Positions 8,617-17,043 of a DNA stretch of 64,000 bases are shown piece by piece. Within the stretch, counting starts at the first letter, position 1. Every line of letters begins with the position of its first letter. This DNA is from Achromobacter veterisilvae (GTDB lineage: Bacteria; Pseudomonadota; Gammaproteobacteria; Burkholderiales; Burkholderiaceae_B), in assembly GCF_900496975.1 (NCBI RefSeq), contig NZ_UFQC01000005.1, positions 1 through 64,000 on the forward strand, read 5' to 3'. A program made the translations under genes and the position numbers. The notes under the pieces were generated by a model. The model was not told the DNA's origin. It saw nothing but the letters and a program-made list of their open reading frames with translations, and searched no databases.

Positions 8617-9255
8617 ATGACAACCGTACTGATCGAAGACTACGCTCTGCTTCGTGTCGCGATCCAGCATGTGCTGGAGCGTGTGCGGAACGCCGACGAC
8701 ATCCTGGCCATCTCGCCAGCGCATCTGCTCAATATGTCCAGCTCGATCAACCGCCCAGTGGAACTGCTGGTCGTGGGTTGCAGCGGCCTGGCCGAACAGG
8801 ACGTGGGACTCCTGTCGCAATCGATGGCGTTCTTCATGCCCCGGCTGGTGCTGGTGCTGTATTCCGTGCTGGACCAGGGCGTCATGGCGGCGTGCGCGCG
8901 CGCCGGAGTCGCGGGCTACCTGCCCAAGGCGTCCAATCCCGACGCGCTGGCCGCCGCGGTCAACCTGGTGCTCGCGGGCGGCGAATGCTATCCGCAACCC
9001 GTCGCCCGGCCCCATGGCGCCGTGCACGCGCCGACGCAGGAACTGCGCGAACTGACGCAACGACAGGAAGAGATCCTGCAACTGCTGGTACAGGGCAAGA
9101 CGATGCGTGAGATAGGCGAGCACGTCGGCATTTCGGTGGCGACCGTGAAGAGCCATGCGCGCACCCTGTACTGGAAGCTGAATGCGCGCAACCAGGCCGA
9201 GGCGGCCTATATCGCGGTGCAGATGGGGCTGGTCAGGAGCGGCGGCCAAACATGA
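8617..9255 (+). CDS. LuxR/NarL-type regulator with degenerate receiver domain (paralogue)
   Basis: 212 residues from the ATG at 8617, chosen because the sequence then begins MTTVLIEDYALLR as receiver domains do; an upstream ATG at 8557 adds 20 residues without family features. The C-terminal LuxR helix-turn-helix (about 145-205) contains LTQRQEEILQLLVQGKTMREI and SVATVKSHARTLYWKL. In the receiver the phospho-acceptor region reads LLVVGCSGLAEQD with no Asp at the usual place, while the later Lys (YLPKAS) is kept. It is a paralogue of the preceding regulator, in the same orientation. The stop is 7 bp before the large inverted-repeat element at 9263, which separates it from the convergent exopolysaccharide operon. 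Confidence 0.85.
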   Translation: MTTVLIEDYALLRVAIQHVLERVRNADDILAISPAHLLNMSSSINRPVELLVVGCSGLAEQDVGLLSQSMAFFMPRLVLVLYSVLDQGVMAACARAGVAGYLPKASNPDALAAAVNLVLAGGECYPQPVARPHGAVHAPTQELRELTQRQEEILQLLVQGKTMREIGEHVGISVATVKSHARTLYWKLNARNQAEAAYIAVQMGLVRSGGQT

Positions 9256-9262
9256 GCCGGCG

Positions 9263-9618
9263 CGTAGGATGGGTGGAGCGCGGGAGTTTTTAAGTAAGAA
9301 CTCAGGTATCCAGCGCGCGAAACCCATGCGGCCGTGGGCAGACAGTGCCCGCAATGCAGGTGTCTGACACCCCTGAAACGCTGGTGCAAGCCGAAGGTTA
9401 AACCCATGCGGCCGTGGGCAGACAGCGCCCGCAATGCAGGTGTCTGACACCCCCGAAACGCCGATGCAAGCCGAAGCTTGTCTCCCCGGGTGTCAGACAC
9501 CGATGGAGCAGACTGTGCCCGGCATCGGCAGGAAAACAACCGATTGCGGCAGCATGGGTTTCGCGCGCTGGATACCTGAGTTCTTACTTAAGAACTCCCG
9601 CGCTCCACCCATCCTACG
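9263..9618. repeat. Large inverted-repeat element with 67-bp arms
   Basis: Arms 9263-9329 and 9552-9618 are reverse complements with a single mismatch in 67 bp. The outer end reads CGTAGGATGGGTGGAGCG. The 222-bp interior holds most of two 80-bp tandem units (the first unit begins in the left arm), three copies of the palindrome GGTGTCTGACACC/GGTGTCAGACACC, and a core near 9518-9550 also present in the element at 42731. The right end abuts the stop codon of wcaI (9619-9621) and the left end lies 7 bp after the LuxR stop, so it fills the space between two convergent genes. The RNA would fold into a very long hairpin on either strand and could act as a bidirectional terminator. No transposase is present. 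Confidence 0.9.
9321..9480 (+). repeat. Two tandem 80-bp repeat units
   Basis: Units 9321-9400 and 9401-9480 both begin AACCCATGCGGCCGTGGGCA and each contains GGTGTCTGACACC (9359-9371 and 9439-9451). They differ at only a few positions, mostly near the end. The first unit starts within the left arm of the inverted-repeat element, so the array looks like an internal duplication of that arm's inner edge. Confidence 0.85.
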
Positions 9619-10866
9619 TCACACGCCAGCCCCCGCCGGTTTTCCCTTGGAGGCCGCGACGGCGGCGAATTCGCGTTCGGCCGCCGCCAGCACGGCGTCC
9701 ACGTGCAGGTGGGCCTGCGCGTACTGGCGCGCGGCGGCGCCCAGCGTTTCCCGGATCTGCGCGTTGTAGCTGAGCTTGCGCACCGCCTCGGCCATGGCCG
9801 CGCCGTCCTCGGGCGGCGTCACGAGGCCGCAGCGTGCCACGACGGCGGCCAGTTCCGTGCCGGGCGCGGCGCCGCACACCACGGGCCGGCCACTGGCCAG
9901 CATGCCGGTCAGCTTGGAGGGCATCACGAGGTCGGCCGCGCCGGCGCGTTGCGGCAGCAGATGGATGTCGGCGGTGTTCAAGAGTTCGCCCAGCCTTTCG
10001 GCCGGCTGCAGGTCCAGAAAGGCGACGCGGGGGAGCCCCTGGCATTGGGCCTCGAGCGGAGCGCGTTCCGGGCCCTGGCCGCAGAACACGAACCACAGGC
10101 GCTGCTCGCGGCCGAGCCGCCGCGCCACGTCCGCCAGCGTGTGCAGGCCTTGCTTGCCGCCCATGTTGCCCGAATACAGCGCGACGACGGCGTTGTCCGG
10201 TATGCCCAGCTCGGCGCGGTAATCGCCGCCTTCGCGCGGCGCGATCGCGTCCACGTCGATCCAGTTCGGCAGCAGCACCGCGCGGCCCGGCTCCACGCCC
10301 TTGGCCAGCGCCAGGTCCAGCATGCGGTTCGAAATCGTGGAAACGCGGTCGAAGCGGCGCATCAGCCAGCGTTCGGCGCGGCGCACGGCGGCGCGCAGGC
10401 CCTTGCCCTTGAGCAAGCCCAGTTCGAACGCGGCATCGACTTCGTAGTCCTGAATGTGCAGCCACGCGCGGGCGCCGCAAAGCCGCGCCGCCAGCCAGGC
10501 GGCGGGCGCGCAGAAGAGCGCGGGCTCGACCACGAGGACAATGTCGGGCCGTCCGGCGGCGGCGCGCAAGAGCGAGGGCAGGCTGGACAGGGCGAAGCTC
10601 GCCAGGTGGACCAGGCGCTTGAGTCCGCCCGGCTTCCCGGGGACCCAGAGCGGCGCCCGGCGCACCGTGACGCCGCGCCGCGTCTCCTTGGCATAGCGGC
10701 CCGCCCGGTAGCCCGGGTGCACCTCCCACTGGGGATAGTAGGGCGGGGCGGTCACCACGCCGACTTCATGTCCGCGCGCGGCCAGCCATTCGGCCATCTC
10801 GGCGCTGTATTTGCCGATGCCGGTGAGTTCGGGCGCGTAGTTGATGCCGTAGATGAGGATCTTCAT
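9619..10866 (-). CDS. wcaI: WcaI-type glycosyltransferase (GT4 family)
   Basis: 415 residues from the ATG at 10866, where MKILIYGINYAPELTGIGKY gives the characteristic WcaI N-terminus; the frame extends upstream but overlaps the acetyltransferase gene. The start overlaps that gene's stop by ATGA. The GT-B fold is supported by LLPNWIDVDAI at the domain hinge, VVALYSGNMGGKQGL as nucleotide-binding start and LVMPSKLTGMLASGRPVV in the C-terminal donor site. WcaI acts in colanic-acid type repeat-unit assembly, transferring a sugar (fucose or glucose in relatives) in the cytoplasm. It is the last gene of the minus-strand exopolysaccharide arm and ends exactly at the inverted-repeat element. Confidence 0.85.
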   Translation of the reverse strand: MKILIYGINYAPELTGIGKYSAEMAEWLAARGHEVGVVTAPPYYPQWEVHPGYRAGRYAKETRRGVTVRRAPLWVPGKPGGLKRLVHLASFALSSLPSLLRAAAGRPDIVLVVEPALFCAPAAWLAARLCGARAWLHIQDYEVDAAFELGLLKGKGLRAAVRRAERWLMRRFDRVSTISNRMLDLALAKGVEPGRAVLLPNWIDVDAIAPREGGDYRAELGIPDNAVVALYSGNMGGKQGLHTLADVARRLGREQRLWFVFCGQGPERAPLEAQCQGLPRVAFLDLQPAERLGELLNTADIHLLPQRAGAADLVMPSKLTGMLASGRPVVCGAAPGTELAAVVARCGLVTPPEDGAAMAEAVRKLSYNAQIRETLGAAARQYAQAHLHVDAVLAAAEREFAAVAASKGKPAGAGV

Positions 10867-11423
10867 GCCGCGCCAGCCTTGCGCGGCCGGACGGGGCGGC
10901 ACGGGTTGCCGTGGCACACCATGGCGGGCGGCATGTTGCGGAACACCGAGCTGCGGGCGCCGACCACGGCCTCGCGCCCGATCGTCACGCCGGGGCCGAC
11001 GAATACGTCGGTCGCCACCCAGGCGCCTTCCTCGACGCGGACGGCGCGTTCGCGCAGGGGAAATTCGGGCTGCGCGGCGTCGTGGTCGGCCGCGCACAGA
11101 TAGCTGCGCTGCGAGACCACCGCGTGGGCGCCGATCTGGATGGGGCCCAGGCTGTAGATCACCGCGTCGTCGCCGATCCACGCGTAGTCGCCTATCTCCA
11201 CCTTCCAGGGATAGGTCACGGTGGCGGTGGGCCGGATCAGCACCTTGCGGCCGATGCGCGCGCCGAAGCATCGTAGCAGCCACCGGCGGAATCCGTATGC
11301 GACCTGCGGCGACCAGCGGAACAGCGTGCCTTGCACCAGCCACCACAACTGCACCGTCAACGCGGAGCGGCCGCGCTGGCCCGGGGCCAGCGCAAAGCGG
11401 TCCAGACGCTGGAGCGCGCTCAT
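10863..11423 (-). CDS. WcaF-like colanic-acid-type O-acetyltransferase (left-handed beta-helix)
   Basis: 186 residues with hexapeptide repeats of the LbetaH acyltransferase fold between about 55 and 165 (IGRKVLI, VEIGDYAWIGDDAVI, IGAHAVVSQRSYLCAADHD, VFVGPGVTIGREAVVGARS). The DHD stretch with its catalytic-type His and the C-terminal GNPCRPV are typical of WcaF and WcaB-like acetyltransferases that decorate exopolysaccharide repeat units using acetyl-CoA. It overlaps both neighbours by four bases (ATGA), so translation is coupled within the operon. The acceptor sugar cannot be told from sequence. Confidence 0.85.
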   Translation of the reverse strand: MSALQRLDRFALAPGQRGRSALTVQLWWLVQGTLFRWSPQVAYGFRRWLLRCFGARIGRKVLIRPTATVTYPWKVEIGDYAWIGDDAVIYSLGPIQIGAHAVVSQRSYLCAADHDAAQPEFPLRERAVRVEEGAWVATDVFVGPGVTIGREAVVGARSSVFRNMPPAMVCHGNPCRPVRPRKAGAA

Positions 11424-12307
11424 TTCGCCGCTCCCGCCACGGTGCCGTCGCGCGCCGCGGCGGCGCTGGCCTGGCGCGCCTTCCGGAGTTCCTCGGTCTT
11501 GATCCGGATCTGCCAGTAATACATGGCGCGCGCCACGGCGTAGTCGTAGCCGGCCTTGCCGTCCAGGAAGCCCAGCCGGAAAACGTAGGAGTGCAGGAAG
11601 GAGATCGGCGCCTTGAACGGCATGGCCTGGAAGATGCGCTTGAGCAGCGCGCGGGCGCCGACGTTGGCTTCGCGCGGATCGTTCATCAGGCCCTTGGTGC
11701 GCAGGTTGGCCTCCCAGTCGGAGTAGCGGTTGTGCTTGTCGAAATAGTGATAGAGCGAGTCATGGTCGTTGTGCACCATGCGCTGGCGCAGGGCGAAGGT
11801 CCCGCCCTGGACCTGCGGCTGGTAGTGTCCTTCCACTTCCCACATGTGGGCGACGTCCAGGTCGTCGTAGTCCAGGAAGCGCGACCGGTCGCGCGCCAGC
11901 AGCGCCAGCTTGTAGACGCGATGGCCGTGTTCCAGCTTCTTGCCGCAGAACACGTAGTCGAACGGCACGAAGGCGCCGCCCGCGCCGGCGGCGAAGCGCG
12001 GCAGCGCCTCGCGTATCTCCGCGGCCAGCCCGGGCGTCATTTCCTCGTCGGCGTCGACGTACAGCACCACCGGGTGCGAGAAAGGCAGTTGTTCCAGGCA
12101 CCACTGCTTTTTCTTCGGGTACTTGCCGTTCCATTGGAAGTTGGACACCTTGGCGCCCAGCGCCGCCGCCATCGCGCAGGTGGCGTCCGTGCTGTTGGAA
12201 TCCACGACGAAGACCTCGTCGAATTCGGCCAGCGCCTTCAGGCACTTGGCGATATTGCGTTCCTCGTTCTTCGTCATGACGACGACCGAAACCGGTATCT
12301 TCTGCAT
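11420..12307 (-). CDS. WaaE/KdtX-like family 2 glycosyltransferase
   Basis: 295 residues with a GT-A fold at the N-terminus: VSVVVMTKNEERNI, EVFVVDSNSTDAT and the metal-binding YVDADEEMTP. The pattern with KYPKKKQWCLEQL and YDDLDVAHMWEVEGHYQP is characteristic of WaaE/KdtX-type beta-1,4-glucosyltransferases of LPS core and similar enzymes in exopolysaccharide loci. Here it sits between a GT4 and the acetyltransferase in the polymer operon, so a role as repeat-unit transferase is most likely; the LPS-core alternative cannot be dismissed. It begins 13 bp after the upstream GT4 gene and overlaps the next gene by ATGA. Confidence 0.85.
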   Translation of the reverse strand: MQKIPVSVVVMTKNEERNIAKCLKALAEFDEVFVVDSNSTDATCAMAAALGAKVSNFQWNGKYPKKKQWCLEQLPFSHPVVLYVDADEEMTPGLAAEIREALPRFAAGAGGAFVPFDYVFCGKKLEHGHRVYKLALLARDRSRFLDYDDLDVAHMWEVEGHYQPQVQGGTFALRQRMVHNDHDSLYHYFDKHNRYSDWEANLRTKGLMNDPREANVGARALLKRIFQAMPFKAPISFLHSYVFRLGFLDGKAGYDYAVARAMYYWQIRIKTEELRKARQASAAAARDGTVAGAAK

Positions 12308-12320
12308 GATGCTGTCCTGT

Positions 12321-13451
12321 TCAGGGCGTGCCGCGCTGCATCAGCGGCTGGAATAGCGCGATGACGTTGCGGCAGTGCCGTTCTAGGGAAAAGGCGTCGG
12401 CGCGTTCGGGGCCCTGGGCGGCCAGCCGTTCCCGCATGTCGCCGTCATAGGCCAGCCGGCGCACCGCGGCGGCCAGCGCGGCGGCGTCGCCCACGGGCAC
12501 CAGCAGGCCGTAGCGGCCGGAGTCCAGGATTTCGGCGGGGCCATGGGGGCAGTCGGTGGAGATCACCGGCACGCCCAGGCACAGCGCCTCCACGAGCACG
12601 TTGCCGAAGCTCTCGCGCACGGAAGTCAGGGCGAACGCGCCGGCGCCCGCGATCACGGGAAACGGATTGTCGATGTGGCCGGCCAGCGTGACCCGCGTGC
12701 GCGAGCCGTGATCGTCGATCCGCTTCTGCAGGGCGGCATGTTCGGACCCCTCGCCCAGGATGGTGAAGGCGATGCCGGGGTCGTCCAGCAGCGCGGCGGC
12801 GTCGACCAGCGTGGCGTAGTCCTTCACCGCTTCCAGCCGCCCGACCGCGACCACGCGGTAGGGCGCCTGGTCCGACGGTTCCTGGGCGCGGTGCGCGCCC
12901 TGCTGGCGGACATTGTCCAGCGGCACGCCGTTGTAGATGGTGTGGACCTTGCCGCGCAGCGGAGGGAACATGCTGACCAGGTCCTCCTTCACGCCGCGCG
13001 ACACGCCCACCACCGCGTCATGGCGCCGGTAGGTCTGGCTGACGAGCCAGTATTTCAGGCGCCGCATGCGCGAGGCCCCGTAATGGATGGCCGGACTGCT
13101 GTGCTCGAAGGCGACCGTGCTGAAACGCCCGCGCAGCAGTTTCTTGGCCAGCACCACCAGCATGTTGCACAGCAGTCCGTGCGAGCAGACGATGGCCGGC
13201 TTGTCGCGCCTGATCTGGCGAAGCAGGCGGATGAAGGCCATGGGCAGCATCAGCCGCAGCCGGGTGGGCGACTCGATGATGGGCAGCGCGCGCGTCACCT
13301 GGGGGTTGGAGACGGGGTACTCCCGGTTGCGCGAACGCAGCAGGAACAGGGCGGAATCCACTCCCTGTTCCGGCAAGGCGTCCACGATGAAGGCGACGCA
13401 TCTTCCGACGCCGCCGTGCAGGTCCGGCGCGACAAACAAGACATCAGGCAT
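12321..13451 (-). CDS. Family 4 glycosyltransferase
   Basis: 376 residues, GT-B fold. The N-terminal acceptor domain starts DVLFVAPDLHGGVGRCV with the glycine-rich GGVGR loop; the C-terminal donor domain shows VVAVGRLEAVKDYATLV, FTILGEGSEHAALQ and the EX7E-type region SVRESFGNVLVEALCLGVPVI. It retains the nucleotide-sugar enzyme signature and resembles GalNAc/glucose-type transferases of exopolysaccharide loci without a specific match. It overlaps the 3' end of wzy by 8 bp. Confidence 0.87.
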   Translation of the reverse strand: MPDVLFVAPDLHGGVGRCVAFIVDALPEQGVDSALFLLRSRNREYPVSNPQVTRALPIIESPTRLRLMLPMAFIRLLRQIRRDKPAIVCSHGLLCNMLVVLAKKLLRGRFSTVAFEHSSPAIHYGASRMRRLKYWLVSQTYRRHDAVVGVSRGVKEDLVSMFPPLRGKVHTIYNGVPLDNVRQQGAHRAQEPSDQAPYRVVAVGRLEAVKDYATLVDAAALLDDPGIAFTILGEGSEHAALQKRIDDHGSRTRVTLAGHIDNPFPVIAGAGAFALTSVRESFGNVLVEALCLGVPVISTDCPHGPAEILDSGRYGLLVPVGDAAALAAAVRRLAYDGDMRERLAAQGPERADAFSLERHCRNVIALFQPLMQRGTP

Positions 13452-14736
13452 GAGGAATCACTCGTGGTGGAGTCCGGCGCCCGGTGTCCGGACGAGGGCT
13501 GGGGGCGGACGGCGCGGTCGAGGGGACGGGCATGGTCTGCGCATTGCGCATCAGCGACAGGCAATAGCACAGCAGGAAACCGGTGAAGGCGGTCTTGGGG
13601 GCGTAGGCCAGCCCGCCGGACATCGAGTCGATGAAGATGTAGACGGGCGCGGTCGCCAGCAGGTAGCGCCTGTGCAGCTCCAGGCCGGGATGCGCGTATC
13701 GCCTGAGCAGCGTCAGCAGCAGGATGAGCAGGGGCGGCAGCATGATCATGGTCGTTCCGACCACGCCGAATTTCATCAGGTAGAAGGCCCAGGAATTGTG
13801 GGCGAAGGTGCTGAGTTCGAAGCCGTTCTCGCCCATGACCCAGCTCCGGAAGCCGGCGCCCTTGCCGAACACGGGGCTTTCCGCGAAGAAATCCATCTGC
13901 CCCTGCATCTCCTGGATGCGCGCGCCGTAGCTGGAGTCCTCGTCCAGGCGTTCGACGCTGAAGATGCGGTTGGCCAGCACGTCCAGGTAGCCGATGCTGG
14001 CGAAGACCAGCACGCCGGCGATCGCGGCGGGCGCGAACACCAGGATGGCGCGCCGCCGGATCTCGGGGCCGGCGCCCAGCATCACGGCGATCAGGACGGA
14101 AACCGCCAGTTGCAGGTATTGGCTGCGGTTGAGCGAAAAGACCAGCGCCAGCAGCATGTAGACCGTCAGCGCATAGGCCTTGGGCCCGGAGACGTTCAGG
14201 GTGCGGCGGAAGTACAGCAGCGACACGACGCCGAACGGGATGGCCCAGACGCCCAGGCGCACGTTGCGCAGCGGGTTGGACACGCTGAAGCCCTGCACCT
14301 GTTCCAGCAGCATCAGCGTGGCGACGGCGAGGCAGGCGGCCACGATGTATTTCTGCAGCACCGCGTAGGCGGCCGGGCTGTCGATGTCCTTGTAGCAGAG
14401 GAAAGGCGTGCACAGGAAATAGAACACGATGCGCAGGTCCCGCGCCACGTCGCCGGTTTCGATGCCGGGGTGGTGCATCGACACCAGCAGCAGGTACACC
14501 ACCGAGAGGCTCTGGATGCCCAGCAGCAGGCCCAGCAGACCGCGCGGCAGGGCGTAGGCGGCCGGATCCGCGAGCCGCAGCGCCTTGACCACCAGCATGG
14601 CGACGAACAGCACGTCGAAGGGGGACAGCTTGAAGCTGCCTACGCCCAGGACGAAACGGTCGTCGTTGAGGGCGAGCGCCGTGAAGGCGAACAGGCCCAG
14701 CAGGTGCAGGGTGGACAGGCGGCGGTGCGGATTCAT
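13444..14736 (-). CDS. wzy: Wzy-like O-antigen/exopolysaccharide polymerase
   Basis: 430 residues with about ten to eleven hydrophobic segments across the protein and a larger loop around residues 260-315 (NRIFSVERLDEDSSYGARIQ, then FGKGAGFRSWVM and AHNSWAFYLMKFG). The HNSW motif at the end of that loop is typical of O-antigen ligase/polymerase (Wzy_C-like) proteins. It would polymerise undecaprenyl-linked repeat units at the periplasmic face. The C-terminal 40 residues are Pro/Ser-rich and cytoplasmic-looking. Its position with Wzx, Wza and Wzc supports polymerase rather than ligase. GGAGAA precedes the ATG. Confidence 0.85.
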   Translation of the reverse strand: MNPHRRLSTLHLLGLFAFTALALNDDRFVLGVGSFKLSPFDVLFVAMLVVKALRLADPAAYALPRGLLGLLLGIQSLSVVYLLLVSMHHPGIETGDVARDLRIVFYFLCTPFLCYKDIDSPAAYAVLQKYIVAACLAVATLMLLEQVQGFSVSNPLRNVRLGVWAIPFGVVSLLYFRRTLNVSGPKAYALTVYMLLALVFSLNRSQYLQLAVSVLIAVMLGAGPEIRRRAILVFAPAAIAGVLVFASIGYLDVLANRIFSVERLDEDSSYGARIQEMQGQMDFFAESPVFGKGAGFRSWVMGENGFELSTFAHNSWAFYLMKFGVVGTTMIMLPPLLILLLTLLRRYAHPGLELHRRYLLATAPVYIFIDSMSGGLAYAPKTAFTGFLLCYCLSLMRNAQTMPVPSTAPSAPSPRPDTGRRTPPRVIPHA

Positions 14737-14763
14737 TGCGGCTTTTCTCCGTGTGGACGGGAC

Positions 14764-15666
14764 CTAGTGCGCGGACCAGTCGTCGCGGCCGAATATCTTG
14801 GTGGTCAGTTTGTCCAACAGGTAGGACAGGTCGCCCTGCCGCGCGTGCGCGGCCACCTTGGAGGCGCGGCAGGACAGTTCGAACAGCCGCCCCAGTCCCG
14901 GCTCGGTGCGCCGGATGCGCGTCACGATCTGTTCGCGCTCTTCCAGCAGCACGTCCTGCATCAGCGCGGTCTTGGTTTCGTCATGGGCCGTGTACACGCC
15001 CATGGCGTCGGGCACGATCAGGTTCTTGCCTTCGCGCAGCAGGCGGCTCCACAGTTCCAGGTCCATGCAGTAGCGCATGCTTTCCTGCAGCAGGCCGTAC
15101 TTGCGCAGCAGGTCGCGGCGGAAGATGGCGGACTGGTTGGGAATGGACGCCTTCACGACCGTCAGCGTGCCCCGGTTGACCGGCGTGTAATGGATCTTGC
15201 GGAAGATCCGGTTGTCCGCGTCCGCCACGAACAGGTTGCCGCTGACGATAGGCGCGCGGCCTTTCGAGGCCGCCGAGCCCAGTTTGCGCAGCGCGCCCGG
15301 GAAGTACAGGTCGTCCGAGTTCTGCCAGCCCACGTAGTCGCCGGTGGCGCGCTCGAAGCCCTTGTTGATGGCGTGGGACTGGCCGCGGTCCGGCGTGCTT
15401 TCCCAGTAGGTCAGATAGCGCTCGTACTTGCGGATGATGTCCACGCTGCCGTCGGTCGAACCGCCGTCGATAATGATGTATTCCAACCGCGGATAGCCCT
15501 GGTTCAGCACGGACAGGATGGTGCGTTCCAGGAAGCGGGCCTGGTTGAACGAGGGGGTCACGATGGTCACTTTCGGCATCAGGCCGCCGGCGATCGGCGC
15601 TGGCGGGCGAAGCTCGCGGACGAAGTCGATGAGCTGACGTGAATACTCGTTATGACGCTTGCGCAT
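14764..15666 (-). CDS. Family 2 glycosyltransferase
   Basis: 300 residues from the ATG at 15666, chosen for the GAGG ribosome site seven bases upstream; earlier in-frame starts at 15681 (ATG) and 15699 (TTG) lack one. The GT-A domain begins MPKVTIVTPSFNQARFLERT near residue 30, followed by IIIDGGSTDGSVDII and GWQNSDDLYFPGAL with the metal-binding DD. The family is common in capsule and exopolysaccharide clusters. Donor and acceptor are unknown. It is 36 bp downstream of wzx and 27 bp upstream of wzy on the same transcript. Confidence 0.85.
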   Translation of the reverse strand: MRKRHNEYSRQLIDFVRELRPPAPIAGGLMPKVTIVTPSFNQARFLERTILSVLNQGYPRLEYIIIDGGSTDGSVDIIRKYERYLTYWESTPDRGQSHAINKGFERATGDYVGWQNSDDLYFPGALRKLGSAASKGRAPIVSGNLFVADADNRIFRKIHYTPVNRGTLTVVKASIPNQSAIFRRDLLRKYGLLQESMRYCMDLELWSRLLREGKNLIVPDAMGVYTAHDETKTALMQDVLLEEREQIVTRIRRTEPGLGRLFELSCRASKVAAHARQGDLSYLLDKLTTKIFGRDDWSAH

Positions 15667-15702
15667 GTAGGACCTCAGCATGTTGGTTGGTGTGAACAAG
15701 CC

Positions 15703-17019
15703 CTAGCGGGTGGCCGCAGGCAAGGCGCCCGGGAAATCGGGGCGGGATTGACGGATGGCGAGTGCCACGCCGGCCAGCGTGATCGCCCCATAGGCCATGC
15801 GGCCCCAGGCCGCGGCGTGTTCTCCCGCGACGTGCACCAGCCCCGCCATGACGCACAGCATGGCCAGTCCGCCCAGGCCGTTCAGGATGGCGATCGCGCG
15901 GGAATTGCCGAGTCCCAGCAGGGAGAAATGGGCCGCGGCGTTCAGGGACAGCAGGCCCGACGCCACGATGAGCAACTGGAAGGTCCCGAGATGATCCCGG
16001 GCCACGTCCGCGCTCAGCAGCACGTTCAGGAGCGGATGGCTGACGGCCAGCACCGCGAGCGTCGCGCCGGCGGACAGCGCCAGGTTCCACAGCATCATGC
16101 GGCGGATTTCGCGTTCGGCGGCCCCGGGGTAGGGGGGCGAGACGGACAGGCGGCTGACGCGCGGCATGGCCTTCTGGAAAATGGCGACCGACGCGGTGTG
16201 GATGATCTGGCCGACCTGCACGCCCACGGTATAGATCGCCAGCGCCGCCGGGCCCATCAGGCTGCCCACCAGCACGCGGTCCACCGATCCGAAGGCCAGG
16301 GCGCTCAGGCTGTTCAGCCACGACCAGCGGGAGAACCGGAAGGCGTCCATCATGGCGCCGCGGTCGCGCACGGGGCGCACCAGCAGCCGGCCGTAGGCGC
16401 GGGAGAACACGCCCATCTTCACGGAGCCGGCAAGCAGCAGCCCGAGCGCCTGGGCCAGGCCGGTCCAGGTGGGGGAAGCCGTCAGCCAGGCCGCGGCGCA
16501 GGCCAGCGCCATCGTGCCGCTGCGGCTGAACACCTCGCACAGCGCCGTGGAACGGAAGTCCTCGCGCCCTTTCAGGCAGCCGGAGAACAACTGGTCGTAC
16601 TGCTGCGTCAGGTAGATGGCCAGCGCGGGCAGCGCCAGCATGGTCACCGCCACGCCGCCGAAGGTGGCGCCGGGCCAGCCCAGGCCCACGGCGCCCCAGA
16701 GCAGCAGCGCGGCCAGGGTCACGACGCCCAGCGCGCAGCCGATGAGCGACAGGCTCACGCCCGCCGCGCGGTAGGCGCCGCCGGGCTCGTGCAGGCGTTC
16801 GGACACCAGCTTGGTAGCGGTCACGGCCGCGCCCAGGTTGGCGGCGTTGCCGAAGCCGGCCAGGGCGATGATCATGGAGTACTGGCCGAAGCCCACCGTC
16901 CCCAACTGCCGGAACAGGATGGGCAGGGCCACCAGCGCGGCGACGGGGCCGATGCCGTACTCCACCAGCCCCCAGAAGGAGGCGTTGCCGGCGATGTGTT
17001 TCCTGAGCAGTCCAAGCAT
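15703..17019 (-). CDS. wzx: Wzx-like oligosaccharide flippase
   Basis: 438 residues with twelve or more predicted hydrophobic segments and a short N-terminus (MLGLLRKHIAGNASFWGLVEYG) as in PST/MOP-family exporters. Motif-like features include FGQYSMIIALAGFGNAANLG in the second helix pair and FSRAYGRLLVRP in a central cytoplasmic loop. It would flip undecaprenyl-pyrophosphate-linked repeat units across the inner membrane. It lies 24 bp after fcl in the exopolysaccharide operon. Assignment rests on topology and context, because Wzx sequences diverge strongly. Confidence 0.85.
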   Translation of the reverse strand: MLGLLRKHIAGNASFWGLVEYGIGPVAALVALPILFRQLGTVGFGQYSMIIALAGFGNAANLGAAVTATKLVSERLHEPGGAYRAAGVSLSLIGCALGVVTLAALLLWGAVGLGWPGATFGGVAVTMLALPALAIYLTQQYDQLFSGCLKGREDFRSTALCEVFSRSGTMALACAAAWLTASPTWTGLAQALGLLLAGSVKMGVFSRAYGRLLVRPVRDRGAMMDAFRFSRWSWLNSLSALAFGSVDRVLVGSLMGPAALAIYTVGVQVGQIIHTASVAIFQKAMPRVSRLSVSPPYPGAAEREIRRMMLWNLALSAGATLAVLAVSHPLLNVLLSADVARDHLGTFQLLIVASGLLSLNAAAHFSLLGLGNSRAIAILNGLGGLAMLCVMAGLVHVAGEHAAAWGRMAYGAITLAGVALAIRQSRPDFPGALPAATR

Positions 17020-17043
17020 GGCTAGGGCCTGTTGACGCGGCCG

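Noticed and set aside
9263..9618. Insertion sequence
   Set aside because: Despite long terminal inverted repeats there is no open frame for a transposase inside the 222-bp interior.
13087..15642. 851-codon plus-strand frame across the GT and wzy genes
   Set aside because: Antisense to polymer genes; Gln/His/Arg-rich without family features.
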